Shown here in pieces: positions 23,286-35,808 of a DNA stretch of 64,000 nucleotides (the first letter of the stretch is position 1; every line of letters starts with the position of its first letter). The notes beneath the pieces were generated by a model. That model did not search any database. It worked only from the letters and a program-made list of their open reading frames with translations, and had not been told where the DNA came from. The stretch spans positions 3,162,001 to 3,226,000 of the forward strand of contig CM121341.1 in the NCBI GenBank assembly GCA_051530055.1. The letters run 5' to 3'. This DNA comes from Neoechinorhynchus agilis (taxonomy: Eukaryota > Acanthocephala). Both the position numbers and the translations under genes were made by a program.

Positions 23286-23722
23286 ACCTTTAAGAACACG
23301 AAAATTTCGGTAAGAAGATGTGTATCCAAAATGTAAAGGGCTAACTTAATACACATAAATACAATATTTTCGAAAAGCGGATGCATAACACGAATATATC
23401 TTTCAAAACATTCGTAAAAGAATGTATTTATTTTGAAGATTATCCATAGGAAAAAATACAAACTTCTAAAATGACGATTTCGTGAAAATGTCTTAAAATA
23501 GGACTGGAAATGCATTTTTATTCTTTCCATTTTTATAAGATCATTATCTTTGTTTGAATAAGTTCTTGAAAAAAATTCTGTGGCTACATCAACGTTGCCT
23601 TTCTGGTACGATAACCAAGTGCGTGAGTCCCAGAGTGGAAATCGGATACGGGGTAATAAATTGTAAAGATCACGGAATATGAAAATAATGGAATCATCCA
23701 GATAAATGAATTTTACACTCAA
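23282..23722 (-). CDS. Hypothetical open frame, 146 codons
   Basis: An unusually long open frame for this AT content, but it has no ATG near its start (first internal ATG at MERIKMHF). It is rich in F, I, L, R and Y, with possible membrane stretches near the C-terminus (LYFFLWIIFKINTFF and IVFMCIKLALYIL). No family is recognised. It may be an exon of an unmodelled gene, a decayed chemoreceptor-like piece, or chance. Confidence 0.22.
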   Translation of the reverse strand: MSVKFIYLDDSIIFIFRDLYNLLPRIRFPLWDSRTWLSYQKGNVDVATEFFSRTYSNKDNDLIKMERIKMHFQSYFKTFSRNRHFRSLYFFLWIIFKINTFFYECFERYIRVMHPLFENIVFMCIKLALYILDTHLLTEIFVFLKV

Positions 23723-23729
23723 TCCATTA

Positions 23730-25205
23730 TATTTTGCATTGTTTAAGATTAACTAAAAAATTAATTATCGACCCTAAATAGTTTCGCACATAGTAAAAAT
23801 TATTAATCGGTAAAGTTTATGAATTTTTCGGGGAATAGTTATGAAAATATTTTAATTTCTTATATTTAATTTTTCCAATTCTAGTACAAAATGGTTCAAA
23901 TGTTGTAGGACTCAAGAAATACATTGAAGATAACAAAAGCACATCGATAAAGATAGTGTGGCAATATAGAAATCACTGAAGAGAAATTATATTCATGATT
24001 TTGAGACGAAGTGTTAATTTTTTGAGAATGTGAGACAACACTGGGATTTTTATATCTTAAGGCGTAATGTCTAAGACATCTTGTCGTATACAATGTTGAA
24101 TATTTAAGACCAAAAATTCAGGACCTTTTAGGAATTCATCAGCTATTCTTCAACGATTAATCGGCATGAAATGCTTTCAATGGTGGTGTTTTGTGTACCT
24201 CGAATTTAGGCTGTTTCACATCATCTTTTGTTCTACGAAAATAATAGAGAATGTAGGTGTTGAATGAAAAGACGCCAGTAGATTTAAATATTTAAATTTA
24301 TTCTTGAAAATATGGAAAGGAATTTGAGATGCGGATTTGCTAATCTATCCATCAAGATTAAAACGAAGTTCTAAAAATACGTTCGTTTACTAATAAATAC
24401 ATTGAGTTGTATCGATTAGAATTTAGGATTAAGACTAAACTTCTAGAGGGAAAAAAGAGCTGATAATCTCAGTCGAAACTTTAGATTGAACCGAAAGGGC
24501 AAATGCTGAACAATACACAAATACGACGATGCAATAGACTTAAAGGTATTTTATTTAATTTTAAACGCGAAAGATGACATCATAATTTAATATTCTGCTA
24601 ATAGATTAAAAAAATAAACATGAGATTGCAAATGCATTTTAACCTAGCTATAAATAATTATGAATATTGGAATAGACCATCACAATTTTGTAATATTTTC
24701 GATTTGGTTAAAATAAAAAAACGCGTTTTTTCCATTTGAAATAACTCAGGAAAAACACGACGGTGAGAGATTTCTTCGATTATTCAAAGCGTGATGCGTT
24801 GATTTTCCACAAGATTAATAAACTCTAAGTTTCTGGATTTTTTTAAATCAATAAATTGACTAATGGATTTTTTAAGGCCATTGTCATCAATTCGTTGATT
24901 CATCTTTTGGCTATGATTTCGGATTTTTTTGTGTTAAGATTTCGAAAATGGAACGTCTTGGTGAAGGTGTACCGATGATTCACTGAGCTCCAAAAATCTT
25001 TGTGTTAGAGTATTCAGTCAAAATCTCTATGGTGTTACAAATATCTTTATGAGAGATAATGCAGAATAAATTTCTAAAGATTTTCTAATCTGCATGCATG
25101 TATTAGCCCAATTGAATTTTGGGCGTTATTATCATTCGCTCTACATGAAATTTCGCATAATTGAGGCCTATCAAATAATCATATAAAAAATTAATATGAT
25201 TTTTT
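23730..25205. other. AT-rich intergenic, no gene seen
   Basis: Only short open frames. No repeat shared with other parts of the window was noticed. Confidence 0.35.
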
Positions 25206-25206
25206 T

Positions 25207-25890
25207 TAACAAGAGCATACATAATTTATAGTTTCTTCGACGCCCCTATTCATCGGCGCTGGCCAAAATGCTAGCCGCATTGCCCCGCTGCACTGCAATG
25301 CTTATTTTTTGGGCTAGGAACGAAGTCGATTTTGGCTCTCCAGTCGCCGCGTTGTTTCGTTTCCCCAAGTCCTTCACGATTAGTGCCGACCCTCCCAAGG
25401 TACGTTTCCACACCGAAACGGACAAAATGGTAATTTCTTGTTAGCTCCCTGTATTTTGAGCATTTCCGATCCTCTGCAGCCGTCGCCGCTCCTCCTGGAC
25501 CTTTTTTCGAGTGGCCGATGTTGGAGTTTGCCAACGTGTCCACACACGTTGCATCCCACAACAAACATTTTCCCTCCCGCCAATGAGATACGGTCACGCC
25601 ATCAGGGCGTCTTCCATCTAATCTACAAAGATTAGTGGGTTCTAGAATGTTTGGGAGGGAAAGCGTTTTTAGAGTCCTACTCAGAATGACATTGATTTCA
25701 GCATGCCTTGGAAATCGCTGACGTCTTGCATATGGGACCGTGTCGCCCTGAAGAGTCCACTATAGTGCCGCAGCGGCAGCGATGCGGGATGCAAATCGGT
25801 AGACTTAATCCCAAGGATACTGCGATCCAGACGACTGTATTTAGTAATTTGAGAGATCACGTTATTGGCCATTAATCAGATTTAAAGATC
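25207..25890 (-). mobile_element. LINE-B C-terminal copy (longer of an inverted pair)
   Basis: On the minus strand the frame gives SLPLRHYSGLFRATRS (near 25,740-25,800) and then, after a shift, VSHWREGKCLLWDATCVDTL and YHFVRFGVETYLG. The 'L-W-D-x-T-C-V-D-T' block is the hallmark of the C-terminal domain after the RT in this LINE type. The 25,214-25,623 part is a near-perfect inverted copy of 38,372-38,770 (I saw one substitution in the compared core). Confidence 0.82.
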
Positions 25891-25899
25891 CGTTTGAGA

Positions 25900-27065
25900 G
25901 CGAACTGAAATGTTTTGGAACCCGCGCCCAAGTATCATAATTCATTTAGTTTTCCTTTCATAACAGAAGGCTCTTTTATTAAATTTGACTTAATAAGTTT
26001 TGTGAACGAAAAGCAAAATGTAATGATTGTTCGTCTTATTCATAAAATTTAAGAAGTTATATAAATTGTCATCGAAAATAGAAGTTCTAGAATTGCATTT
26101 TTTAAGTAATGAGCTGCATTTAGTCTAAAGCAGTCTCCAGGCTAACAGCTGATACACATTAGAAAGTTAAGGAAGTTCTTCGTTCAAACGGCCGACTATA
26201 TGGATAATTCCAAGAAGTGAAAAAAATACAATTGAATATTTTTAGTTTACTGGTAAGCGTCGTGTCATTATAATTTCTTTTGAAAACAATTTGACCATTC
26301 GTAAATATGGTAAATTTGTAAATAACCAATGATTTAAGATGTCTAAAATTAATTATTGGTTTTTAGATTGTTAGGATTCCTGAAGTCAGATCCAAACTAT
26401 TTAATTCACACCAATGATTGTCGATTGAATCACGTGAATTTTTCCCACTGAAATCATTTGCTTTTAACCCGATCCGAATTATTTTCAAAATTTCCATCAT
26501 TTTGGTAACAACGAATCTCCGAATTATCATTTTATTTTATCTTTGCTTTTACAACCTTTAAGATATAGATCATTAGAGAATTTATTTGAACTCAATTAAA
26601 TGATCAAAAACACCGATTACACATTATTCAAGAATCGGCTTAAGTTCATTCCTCACTAAATAAATTTAGCTGACCAAAACTTGCAAATATATGTTGCCAT
26701 TTATTTGTCCTTAAAAATAGCATCGGACAAATAGATAATTAATCTCATGTTGACATTTCTCAAGATAGTCTATTTGTCTAAATAAACTGTCTTATCTAAT
26801 TTAATGAAAAGTAAATTTCAGCCTACATACAAAGGATTGTTATTTGTTTACTAAAGTTCAATTACAGAACTTATTCGAACACAATTTTTTATAAGATTTT
26901 TGCAAAAATAAAAGCACTTTCACTCCAGAGATTTATTCTAAAAACGATAAAAATGAATAAAATCGAGAGCATTTGTAAAATCGTTGAATGCTCAAATCAG
27001 CTGTTAATCAATGATTTTCAACTTGCACAAAGCAATTTGTTCTTAGTCAGATCCAAGAGTGAGCA
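25900..27065. other. AT-rich intergenic, no gene seen
   Basis: Downstream of liprin-beta. TTTATT at about 27,068 (minus AATAAA) is that gene's likely poly(A) signal, 46 bp past its stop. Confidence 0.35.
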
Positions 27066-27118
27066 AATTTATTACAAAGGATCGTGTACATGCGCGATGG
27101 GGAAATTCCGGATGGGTC

Positions 27119-29630
27119 TCACACAAATGTTGTAGGACTATTTTTGCTTTTGTAATTTTGCATTCTAGCGGCAACCTGTATGTATTAGAAAAAGTTATTG
27201 ATGGAAAAATGACTAAGCTCGGACTTACGGTAGCGATTGATCCAGAACCTGCGCCGCGACTAGCTGATCGGAATTGTCTTTGCGTTGCTCGAGTTGTAGC
27301 ACATTTATGGCATTCATTTCGTTGATTGATACGAAATGAATCTTGAGTGATTGGGGGGCAAATTAAACGATCAAAGCGATCACAGTAGCTCTTTTTAGAT
27401 TGACTAAAAATTCCATATTTACCCTTTGAGTGATTTTTGACTTTTGAATGTATATTAAGCCGTCGGTAACTCTTCGATAGACTAACTTCTTTTTTCTTTG
27501 CTTCAGACTCAGCTCCCACGAGGACGCTAAATTCAGTTGTAAGATGGCGACGTAAAAGCGTCTTGTTCGGTGGAATGGCCAGTATATCCGCCAGAGTATC
27601 GGCGTTAAATCTAGGCTCAAGGACGACCAGTGATCCATGTACACCGGAACCTCGAAGGTTAGGTGCGTATTCAGAAAGATCAACGGACCGAAGCCATTCC
27701 ATTACACGGTGATTAGACCATAGAATAACACCACGTCCACGATCATCTTGGCTCGGTCTTCTCTTCAGACAATCACAATCGAAATTATGTAGTCTTAATA
27801 TTTGAATAGCTCGTCTGATACTCAAATGATGGAGCTCATTAGTGACGCTCATATATATAAGATCATCTATAGTCATTCTATGGAGCATTCGTCCGTCGAT
27901 CTTAGCATCCAGAAATGTGTCTTTATATTGAGGCAAACCGATATCATCGAGCCATTTTTGAACCCAAAACAAATCCAGATTTCTGACCATTTCCGGTTCG
28001 GGCTTCTGATTACAGAGGCTTTCTAGATACACGAGAAGACGTTTTCTATGCAGCATGTTTTTCATTCCAAGTTCTTTTTCAAGAAATCCATGAGTAGCAG
28101 TGAGAATCTGTAGACCGGAACGGATATTTCTACGACAAGCAGTGGTGTACGAACTAAGTCCTATTCCAGTCATCCAAGCACAAACTTGATCTGTTGTCCA
28201 TCGGGAGAAGGCTAATTCCGCAGGGCTGAAATTCGTAATATGCTGCGATTCTTCATGTCTATTATATCGACTATGTATAGGATCAATAAGGGAAAAACAT
28301 CGTTCATCATTGCTTTCAGAAAAGGATTTGTGTGTTTGAAAGTGTTCAGTTCGTCGAGATCGATTTGTAGAAATTAATTTATCCAAAATATTCCAAATTC
28401 CACGGGATGACTGTCTTGATCCATATACAGCATTTGCAGATGATGAAGAGTTCATTTTGACTGGATTCGACGATTTAGATACGCAATCACCATTCCACGC
28501 TTGGTACCGATGTTGCGCCACGTGGGCGCCATTTCGACTGATCGATATTCGGCGGCTATTGGTGGCGCCATCACTGTTGTAACCGCTAAAATCACGAGTT
28601 CGACGACGAGTCAAAGATTCAAGACTCGTATTGCTATGAATGCCCATTGAAGTGGACATATTTACTGAATTAGAGCGATACGCTTTCGCCTTTTGATTGT
28701 TTCCGTTCTTTGGTTGAAAAATCAAATCCATGGATGTTCCACCAAGAACGTCCTTTAAACAACCAGCCGTTTCAAAATGTTCAATCGTTTCAGCGGGACT
28801 CTGCTCTTCGTCGTCCTGTGTTTTCACTACGGATTGGATCGGCGGGCTTTCTTCTAAACAAGTCTTAAGTATGGAATGAATCTGGTTATTTCTGGAAACA
28901 ACCTGTTAATACGACTTCGTCGCTTCCAATGTCTTCAGGAGGACTATTGTCTTCGTCGTTATGGTTGGTTTGATCTAAATATTAAAGAATGTATTCACCA
29001 GACAGCAAGGAATGCATGGACGATGTTAGTCCAATGATGGATAAACGAAAGGTTATTGATTTTCAAGAAGGTACAGACACATACACACGCTAAAAGAACT
29101 GATGTGTGAGAAGCTTCACCCACGACCCCAGACTATGCTCCCATTGTATTTTTTATGTCTTGAGGTCGCTTTAAAGTCTCCTAGCTTCTCGGTCGGTGTG
29201 AAGTAGGGATGCATACCTTTCGTTGCAATGGAATTGAACGCAGGACCGCTGTTGGTGTTGGAGACACTGGAGTCCATTGATCCTGCGTATGATTCACTCA
29301 TAAGTTGCAGATTAGCCACTTGATCCGATAAACAAGCTATAATGGCGTCCTAAAACACGAAGAATTGAACACTTGCAGTGTTATGAGTAACAAGTAGAGA
29401 ACACACCTTTTCTTTGTTAGACTGGATCAAGCTTGCAATCTGATGTCTCAGCATTGTTGTAGCTAAAATTCTGTGTTGTGGATACTTCGTGGTCATAGTG
29501 TGTCTTACCGTCTGAAGAAATATTCATTAGGTCGTCGTAGTTTTGTTGTATTGACTATAAGTATGTGAGAGAAGGGGAGACAGCGAGTTTCATCGTCAAA
29601 CCTCTTCATCGTCAGTCTGAATTTGTGCGT
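27119..29630 (-). CDS. Liprin-beta (three SAM domains), 5' end not found
   Basis: Exons read on the minus strand: 29,630-29,602; 29,554-29,509; 29,462-29,407; 29,349-29,120; 28,891-27,229; 27,175-27,119, about 692 residues from the first supported exon. The coiled-coil part, LRHQIASLIQSNKEKDAIIA, resembles the end of the liprin-beta coil. Three SAM domains follow: SRWTTDQVCAWMTGIGLSSY; FWVQKWLDDIGLPQYKDTF with DGRMLHRMTIDDL; and NHRVMEWLRSVDLSEYAPNL followed by RGSGVHGSLVVLEPRFN and PPNKTLLRRHLTTEF, which are near-diagnostic for liprin-beta. In this family the SAM tandem binds liprin-alpha at synaptic active zones and adhesions. The chosen acceptor TTTCCAG at 28,892 keeps frame; the alternative ATTAACAG at 28,903 does not. 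The protein ends SPTTFV, a class I PDZ-ligand form (inference). Exons for the first coil remain unidentified upstream. Confidence 0.9.
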
Positions 29631-29801
29631 CTATTAAAAGACGAGTTCATCCGTTAAGTAGCCTCTAAGAGATGAACTCGCTTTCAGGTACAGAACAGGT
29701 GATTTGAAGAATGTGAAGAAGTGGGTTACGGCCGTTCATAGTTGCGGTGGTCGTTTGCCGAGAGCTAATCAAGGTGTTGGATTCGTCCCGGTCGTTTTTC
29801 A

Positions 29802-30047
29802 TTGCTGAAAACTAGGATGAATGAGTTTTTGTCTTCAAATGCCAAAAGAGACCCCAGCAGCCGGGGTGGGGACACACACACAACCGCAATCGGTATAATC
29901 GTCCTTGACCAAGTGCGCATGCAGATCGACCCAAAGTCGTTTACATTACCTGGCACTAACGAAGATTCGCCTGTTGATAAGACAGATTTGTGGACTTTCT
30001 TTGACATATTACACAATCTAGCCGCCGTCTTAGAAGAGAAGCAATAG
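29802..30047 (+). CDS. Hypothetical short open frame
   Basis: Reads MNEFLSSNAKRDPSSRG from an internal ATG and ends DLWTFFDILHNLAAVLEEKQ, an amphipathic, protein-like stretch. No family is recognised. It is antisense to the region where missing 5' exons of liprin-beta could lie, so it may be chance. Confidence 0.2.
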   Translation: MLKTRMNEFLSSNAKRDPSSRGGDTHTTAIGIIVLDQVRMQIDPKSFTLPGTNEDSPVDKTDLWTFFDILHNLAAVLEEKQ

Positions 30048-31182
30048 AGTGCCACCAATTGTGTTTGTATTGCAGACGAAGCATCTGCCCGGTCCATTGC
30101 CAAGACGCATAAAGACAATCCCGATCAGTGAGTGTGGTCACTTTTTGATGATTCCCTCCTGATAAAGAAAATCTAATTTTTTTCGAGGACGAATAAAAAC
30201 TAATTGATTTTGTAAATTGCTCCGTAGGGACAGAATGCTCTATGTGAAAACAATAAACATTTCTCGGCACATTACGCTACAACATTTGTCAAGGTTAAAG
30301 AGTTCTGTATAAAGGTTATATGTCCTTAGAAGTTCAGCTTTATTGAAAGCAGGTCTTCTATGGATATCGCAGAGTCTAAGATAGTCGAAAACGGGCTCAG
30401 AATGCGTGTTGTTCTAAATCAAAGAGAATATCTTCCTTTATATAGGAATTGAAAGTGATGCGGTAGACTGTATCCGGGCAGGTGGCATCCCAAAATCAGG
30501 CACTTTTCGTCTTCTCGAGGAAACACGATGACCCATCTGTTCGTAGATCGTTAGTCTGCAAGTCCTAGAGATCTATACCCTAAATTATGGCCAAAATGCA
30601 TTATTTTATAAGAAAATGATTTCGCTGTCGGATATATCGACGCTTAGTCTATCGGTGGGATACAAGGGCAATGTTTTAATATTCTTTTGTCAATACATTG
30701 TGGTACGAGTTTCTCGCAAGGGTTGACAACCGAGACGGTTTTGATTGCGAAATATAATCCCTCGGAAAATCAGAGAACGCGATGAAGTAGGGATCAAAAA
30801 TATAGGTGAAGGCTGTTATACAAGTTAGGATACGAGTTCCGGTTCTTCGGAATATCCTGAAGCTTTTATTATACATGTTATAAATTAATTTGTAAAATAA
30901 GAAGATTTATAAGCAATGGCTTCCTAATAGGCTACAAATTTCCCTAAAGATGCCATAAAAAATTTGCTAAGAAAAATCGGAGGTCACGTACGATTTTCTA
31001 TAAGCCTATTGTGAATGAGGTGGATCGGAGTTTGTGGACCGAATGAAGACAAATTATTGTATGTCAGATAAAACGAGAAAATTGCCGAGATAGCGAAACA
31101 ATTGGTGTCGCCAAAGACAACCAAAAACGTGCTGTAGATTCTTATAAGATTTATCGGCCCTCGATCTTTGGGTTTCGAAAAT

Positions 31183-31284
31183 CTATCCGTAATATTCGAT
31201 GAATGTATTTGTTGCATCATTCAAGTTAACCGACAATTCGTTCATGAATGTTAATAGAACCAAAAGAGCAACCCGTCGCTTCAT
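31183..31284 (-). CDS. Possible signal-peptide-bearing fragment
   Basis: ATG at 31,284 starts MKRRVALLVLLTFMNELSVN, a good signal-peptide shape, then stops after 33 codons. The same frame is open again after the stop for about 40 codons. It could be a first exon or a broken secreted-protein gene; no splice solution was convincing. Confidence 0.2.
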   Translation of the reverse strand: MKRRVALLVLLTFMNELSVNLNDATNTFIEYYG

Positions 31285-31289
31285 GTTTG

Positions 31290-32145
31290 CCGAAAATTCA
31301 AAGTTGCTAAGTAGAAAAGACCAACGACGGTAGTATTTAAGTAGCCAGTAATTGGATATTTAAATAAACTTACAAAGAAGATAGGTGCATATTTATATAG
31401 ATTTCGTTGACGTGAAATGAACTACATTTTTGCTTGAAATTCACTTGTCAAGAACCGCGAAAAATATAGATACCCTCATTGTACTGCTCTTTGACTTGAG
31501 TTGAAAAATAATCCTCGGATATAAAAGATTAAGATTACGTTTTAGAAAATTTTTCAGAAAATGGTATTTATAGTCATTTTTGATAGTCAGGCGATAAACT
31601 AAATTAATTCATCGATTTTTTAAATTGCACTAAACAGCAATTGAGTGGACCGACAATATGAGCCCCTTTAGAAAAACATACAAAAAGGATAAAGAGAAAT
31701 TTAAAATCGCAGACAAATTAAAACTGGCCGATGAGAAAGGTACACTAAAATCTTCTAACACTTCGAGATTTGCCTTTAGGATTTGTTTTCAATAAAGAAT
31801 ACGGCGATATATATAGAAGTGTATCTACTTTTATCCACTACCTATTGAAACGTTTTTCTTCGAATAAATTTTCCTTCCAATCTCGTACAAAAAAAAGGGA
31901 AGCAAAATTATTTACCTTACTGTGGACATCGTTGCCTGGATGCATTTGCCTAACCGAGAACGGTTATCACACTTGGGTATTCTAGACACCTCGTTCCTCC
32001 TGATAACTGGTCTCGACTGAGAAAATGCATTCCCGACGGACTACAACATTGCTGAAATGTTCTAGATTGTCGCGAAAACCATTCTATTGACGCACAATTT
32101 ATTGAAGATATATATAGTATTGAAAAAATTAATCAACTTTTTTCA
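31290..32145. other. AT-rich intergenic, no gene seen
   Basis: A short plus-strand frame at 31,770-31,985 has no recognisable content. Confidence 0.35.
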
Positions 32146-32147
32146 TG

Positions 32148-32323
32148 GCGAATTATCTAATTGATTTGCTAATTTTTCGGCTTTCGCGTAGGGCTTCTTC
32201 AGTTTATTGCTCTTGTTAGTTTTTTTGACACGAACTCACATATTTAAAAACTTCAAGAGCAATAGACTGAAGAAGGCCTACGCGAAGGCCGAAAAATTAG
32301 CAAATCAATTATTTGACAATTCG
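32148..32323. mobile_element. Foldback element FB2 with CTGAAGA-hairpin-GAAA motif
   Basis: Arms of about 68-70 bp (32,148-32,215 and 32,254-32,323) are inverted copies around a 38-bp spacer. The right arm reads CTGAAGA-A-GGCCT-ACGCGA-AGGCC-GAAA. The left arm carries the same motif with a weakened hairpin. No coding capacity. Confidence 0.88.
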
Positions 32324-32329
32324 CTATCG

Positions 32330-33110
32330 AAAGTTAAAATGATGAACATCTTTACAAAAAAAATTAAATACTATATCTCTTCCACAATATATGCCACAGT
32401 TTCTGCCTTGTCTTTGTCAGCTTCAACTTTTTCGACGTACTTGACCCGTCTTGAGATAAAGAAAAGCTAAGGTCAAATTGAGTCGTTGTGCGAAAAAGAA
32501 AAATTTCTAACTATAAAATCAAAGTCTCAATCAAATGAATATTCTCGGACCTAAGCGGGAAAAGAAGGTATACGCTTTTAGAAAGCATCTAAATTTCAAT
32601 GAAGCATTAAAAAAGAAAGATTCTCTACACTGAATGATTTTTCATTCTGGAAAAAAGTCAGACATTTTTCTGTTCAAACAAATGAATCGTCGAAAATGGC
32701 GGTGACCACAAGACAAAAATAAAACCGAGGAAGCTCCGATTTTGCGGACGGTGCTGATTGTATCAGATCGTCAGTTTGTTTCTTCAATTAAATTACTTTG
32801 ATCTCGCAAAATAGAATAATATACTCTTGGAAACCAAATAATTCCAAGTCAATTCAGAAATATGAGTATCAAGGAGTTAATTTTTAAGCAGATGCCTAAA
32901 GATTGCAAAAATAATTACTTGAAAATTGGCATTTCTTTGTACAGAGTAGTAGGAGATATGGATGATGGTTGTGAGCGTTAACTTACGATATTGACAAATT
33001 GATGATTGTTATAATCCAAATATGTTTACAAACAACACCGCACATTAGATTTGTATACGGCAGACAAAAACACTTTCCCATAAACAAATCAACTACAAAA
33101 ACATTCTTTA
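32330..33110. other. AT-rich intergenic, no gene seen
   Basis: No supported feature. Confidence 0.35.
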
Positions 33111-33115
33111 AATAT

Positions 33116-33239
33116 TGACTTGTGGTGAAGATAATCACCCCCGGTTAAAAATCATTTTATTGTTTGCGAAATATTTTGAAAGAGGAAACTTCGCCTCATT
33201 GCGAGGTCAGAACAATAAAATGATTCACCACATGTCAAA
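33116..33239. mobile_element. Foldback MITE family M2, complete copy
   Basis: Outer inverted ends TTGACTTGTGGTGAA / TTCACCACATGTCAA and a perfect inner 14-bp pair ATCATTTTATTGTT / AACAATAAAATGAT enclose a short core (GAAAGAGGAAACTTCGCCTCA). A left-end copy is at 43,363-43,450 and a related core at 38,059-38,195. Confidence 0.8.
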
Positions 33240-33655
33240 ATTTAACATACCGATATAAATTTTCTCTCGATATGATTATTATTTAAATAGAAAAAATATA
33301 TCAACGAGTTCGTTATAAACTTCAACATTTTCTTGTGCTAGAAAAAAAGAGTTTTAATTTTTCTAGAATTAATACAAAAAACCTCGAAGAAAATAGGACT
33401 AATTTTTTAAGGAGATCAAAAGGTACTGATTCAGGATACATCTTTACTCACCTGGCAAAAAGGTAGGGATCTCTTATTCTCCCGACTTGAGTGTTTTGCC
33501 TCCTCACGTACTCAATGCGTGGTAGCTGAGCGAAAATATTTTTGGATTTTTAAAATCGTAGGAGCTAATCTCGCGCGCGTGCGTATTCTTATCAAAAAAA
33601 GCGATTAAACAATTCATTCTTTTGTTTGTCAATAGTTTTCTATACATAGGTCCGT
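33240..33655. other. 3' flank of PRPF4 gene
   Basis: No separate gene. An AATGAA-type poly(A) variant near 33,620 (minus) is the only candidate processing signal. Confidence 0.3.
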
Positions 33656-35646
33656 TCATTTTTTCCATACCTTAAATGACCGATCAGCCGAACAAGTCAC
33701 AATCCATTGTGCATTTCTCCGACTAATATCAAACCCAGTCACTCGCTGTTCGTGCCCGGTGTTTAAGACTTTAAGTAGATTCCAAGAAATTCCTGACCAA
33801 ATCTTTAGAGATCCATCATATGAAGTGGAAATTACGGACGTTGACAAACACGCGTTTTCATTAACACCAAGTCTTTGGAACCGCACTTGACTAACAAGAT
33901 TCGTATGAGCTGCGATTGTCATTTGTTCCCGAGCGATTCTTAAATCCCATATCTTGACAGTATTATCTAGTCCTCCGGTTGCCATTTGGTATCTACTCTT
34001 AGTTCTATAAGAATGAGCAATTAATACAAACCCGTTTGGGGAAAATGCAGTAGTGAGCAGCGACCGAAGATGTCCGTTCAAAAACATCACACACCGCCCA
34101 GACCTAAGATCCCATACTCTTCCATAAGTATCTTCACCTCTAAAACAAAGTTTGTGATTTGAGAAAGTAAACAAAACAAACCCTGTGACACAAACACTCC
34201 CATCGCACTGGAATGCAATGTCTAGAACCGGCCCAACATGCCCTTCCTGATGAAGGACTTCTATATCCGCTTCAATGTCATATAACCTCCATGATTCATC
34301 GTGACTTTACTCAAAAATATTCGATTTTAGCTTTAGATTGTGATTACTTTCAAAAATTAAAACTTACCAACAAGAAGCCAAAAATCGACCTGTAGGGTGA
34401 AAACGAACACGATTCACACGGTATCCTTCACGTATCATCAATCGCTTTGATCGATCCTCCAATGACCAAAGTCGCACTGATCCATCGAATCCGGATGTAG
34501 CTATATTTGCCAATGAATCTGATCGTAAACCTCGCCCGGATTCAGGGTGAAACTCTGCACAGCACATTTGCATCCCAGAGTGTCCTATAGGATACATTAA
34601 ACTAGAAGAAAATTTTAGAAGAAATCAATAAGGCAGAGATCTTAAATTTCATTCCTGAGTAACCAGATTATGATCACAACATCGCCAACTCTATCACCTC
34701 GAAGGATTTTCCTCTCTAAATGATTAGTGCCCGATAATTTGAAAGATTCCAGTGACAAAGTTAATACAATGAGTTTACAATTATGAGTTTAAGAAGATCA
34801 TCTACAAATCGAATTATTTATCCCTATTCCATTTCAATGACTTTTAAGCGCCACAATAGGCAATGACGTGCTAAGAAGCCGCGATTGGCACAACTATTTC
34901 ATCATGAAACTCCTTAAGAAATGATATTGAAGATTTACCTTCTCTAAGTTCTTTTATAGGCTCATCGCATTCCGGCATCCTCCACAATCTCGCACTTCCT
35001 GACCACGATGCAGTGAGTAAAATTTCATCAGTTGGACTTAGACAACAATACGAAAGCGGTCTCATATCTCCGATTTGACTACAATAAATATCCACTTCTC
35101 CCTTCTAAAAATTAAATATGTGATATATTTTTTGATGTAACCACTACCAAATACCAAAACGGATTCCACAAGGTCGATCTTCTTTATTCTTCCTCCATCC
35201 GATCGAGTATCCGATAGCAGTGTTCTATGGGCATCGAGACGCTGCCGGGCTCGTTTCAGTGAATCCAACGCAATCCATTCGCGTGCCGTTCTCAGCTCAT
35301 CTGGGCCTTCATGATACCAAGTAACGTCTCCATCTTCTCGTTTTGATTCCATTTCAGAACTTAGATGTTCACCATGTTCCTGCGGTAATGAAACACCTTT
35401 GGATGCTAACAATCGCCGTAATCTATCACGTCTTTGGACTGGACCTTCACCAAAAAGACCTATCGATCAAATAATAGGAAATGTTCAGAATATTAACAAC
35501 TTACATATTGGCTCTTGCATTTGCCGTAGTTGCTTCTTGATAGTATTGTCATCAGTTGAAACTTGAATCTGTCTCGCTTTAGACCGAATTTCAAGCTCCT
35601 CGAGATCTACGTTGTTCGTATCAAAACTCCCAATCGAATCGCTCAT
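33656..35646 (-). CDS. PRPF4: U4/U6 small nuclear ribonucleoprotein PRPF4 (Prp4)
   Basis: Six exons, minus strand: 35,646-35,505; 35,459-35,155; 35,104-34,939; 34,584-34,368; 34,304-34,182; 34,139-33,656. Introns are 45, 50, 354, 63 and 42 bp, all GT-AG, and the frame closes to about 478 residues (human PRPF4 is 522). The N-terminal SFM segment reads KKQLRQMQEPICLFGEGP across intron 1, a Prp4 signature. The C-terminal half is a WD40 propeller: CSQIGDMRPLSYCCLSP, SGFDGSVRLWSLEDRSKRLM, HDESWRLYDIEADIEVLHQE, GRVWDLRSGRCVMFLNGH, GGLDNTVKIWDLR and a final SADRSFKVWKK. The protein stabilises the U4/U6 di-snRNP in the spliceosome. One WD repeat carries an in-frame insert (FVLIAHSYRTKSRYQ) that could be a retained 30-nt intron. 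An acceptor TTTTCTAG lies 27 bp upstream of the ATG. Confidence 0.93.
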
Positions 35647-35808
35647 TGCAATCAGACGAATCAGATTATCTAGAAAATAAGTATGAATCGAACAATGAAG
35701 AAAGTATTGCTTGGTAATTAGGATACAATGGATTTTTGAACTCTTCTTCATTATAATTTTGCCTATAAAATAATGTCTCAAAAATCTTTTGAATTTTATT
35801 TTCTATTG

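Noticed and set aside
29765-30270. Minus-strand frames as 5' liprin-beta exons
   Set aside because: No resemblance to the liprin coiled coil and no splice phase that joins them to the exon at 29,630.
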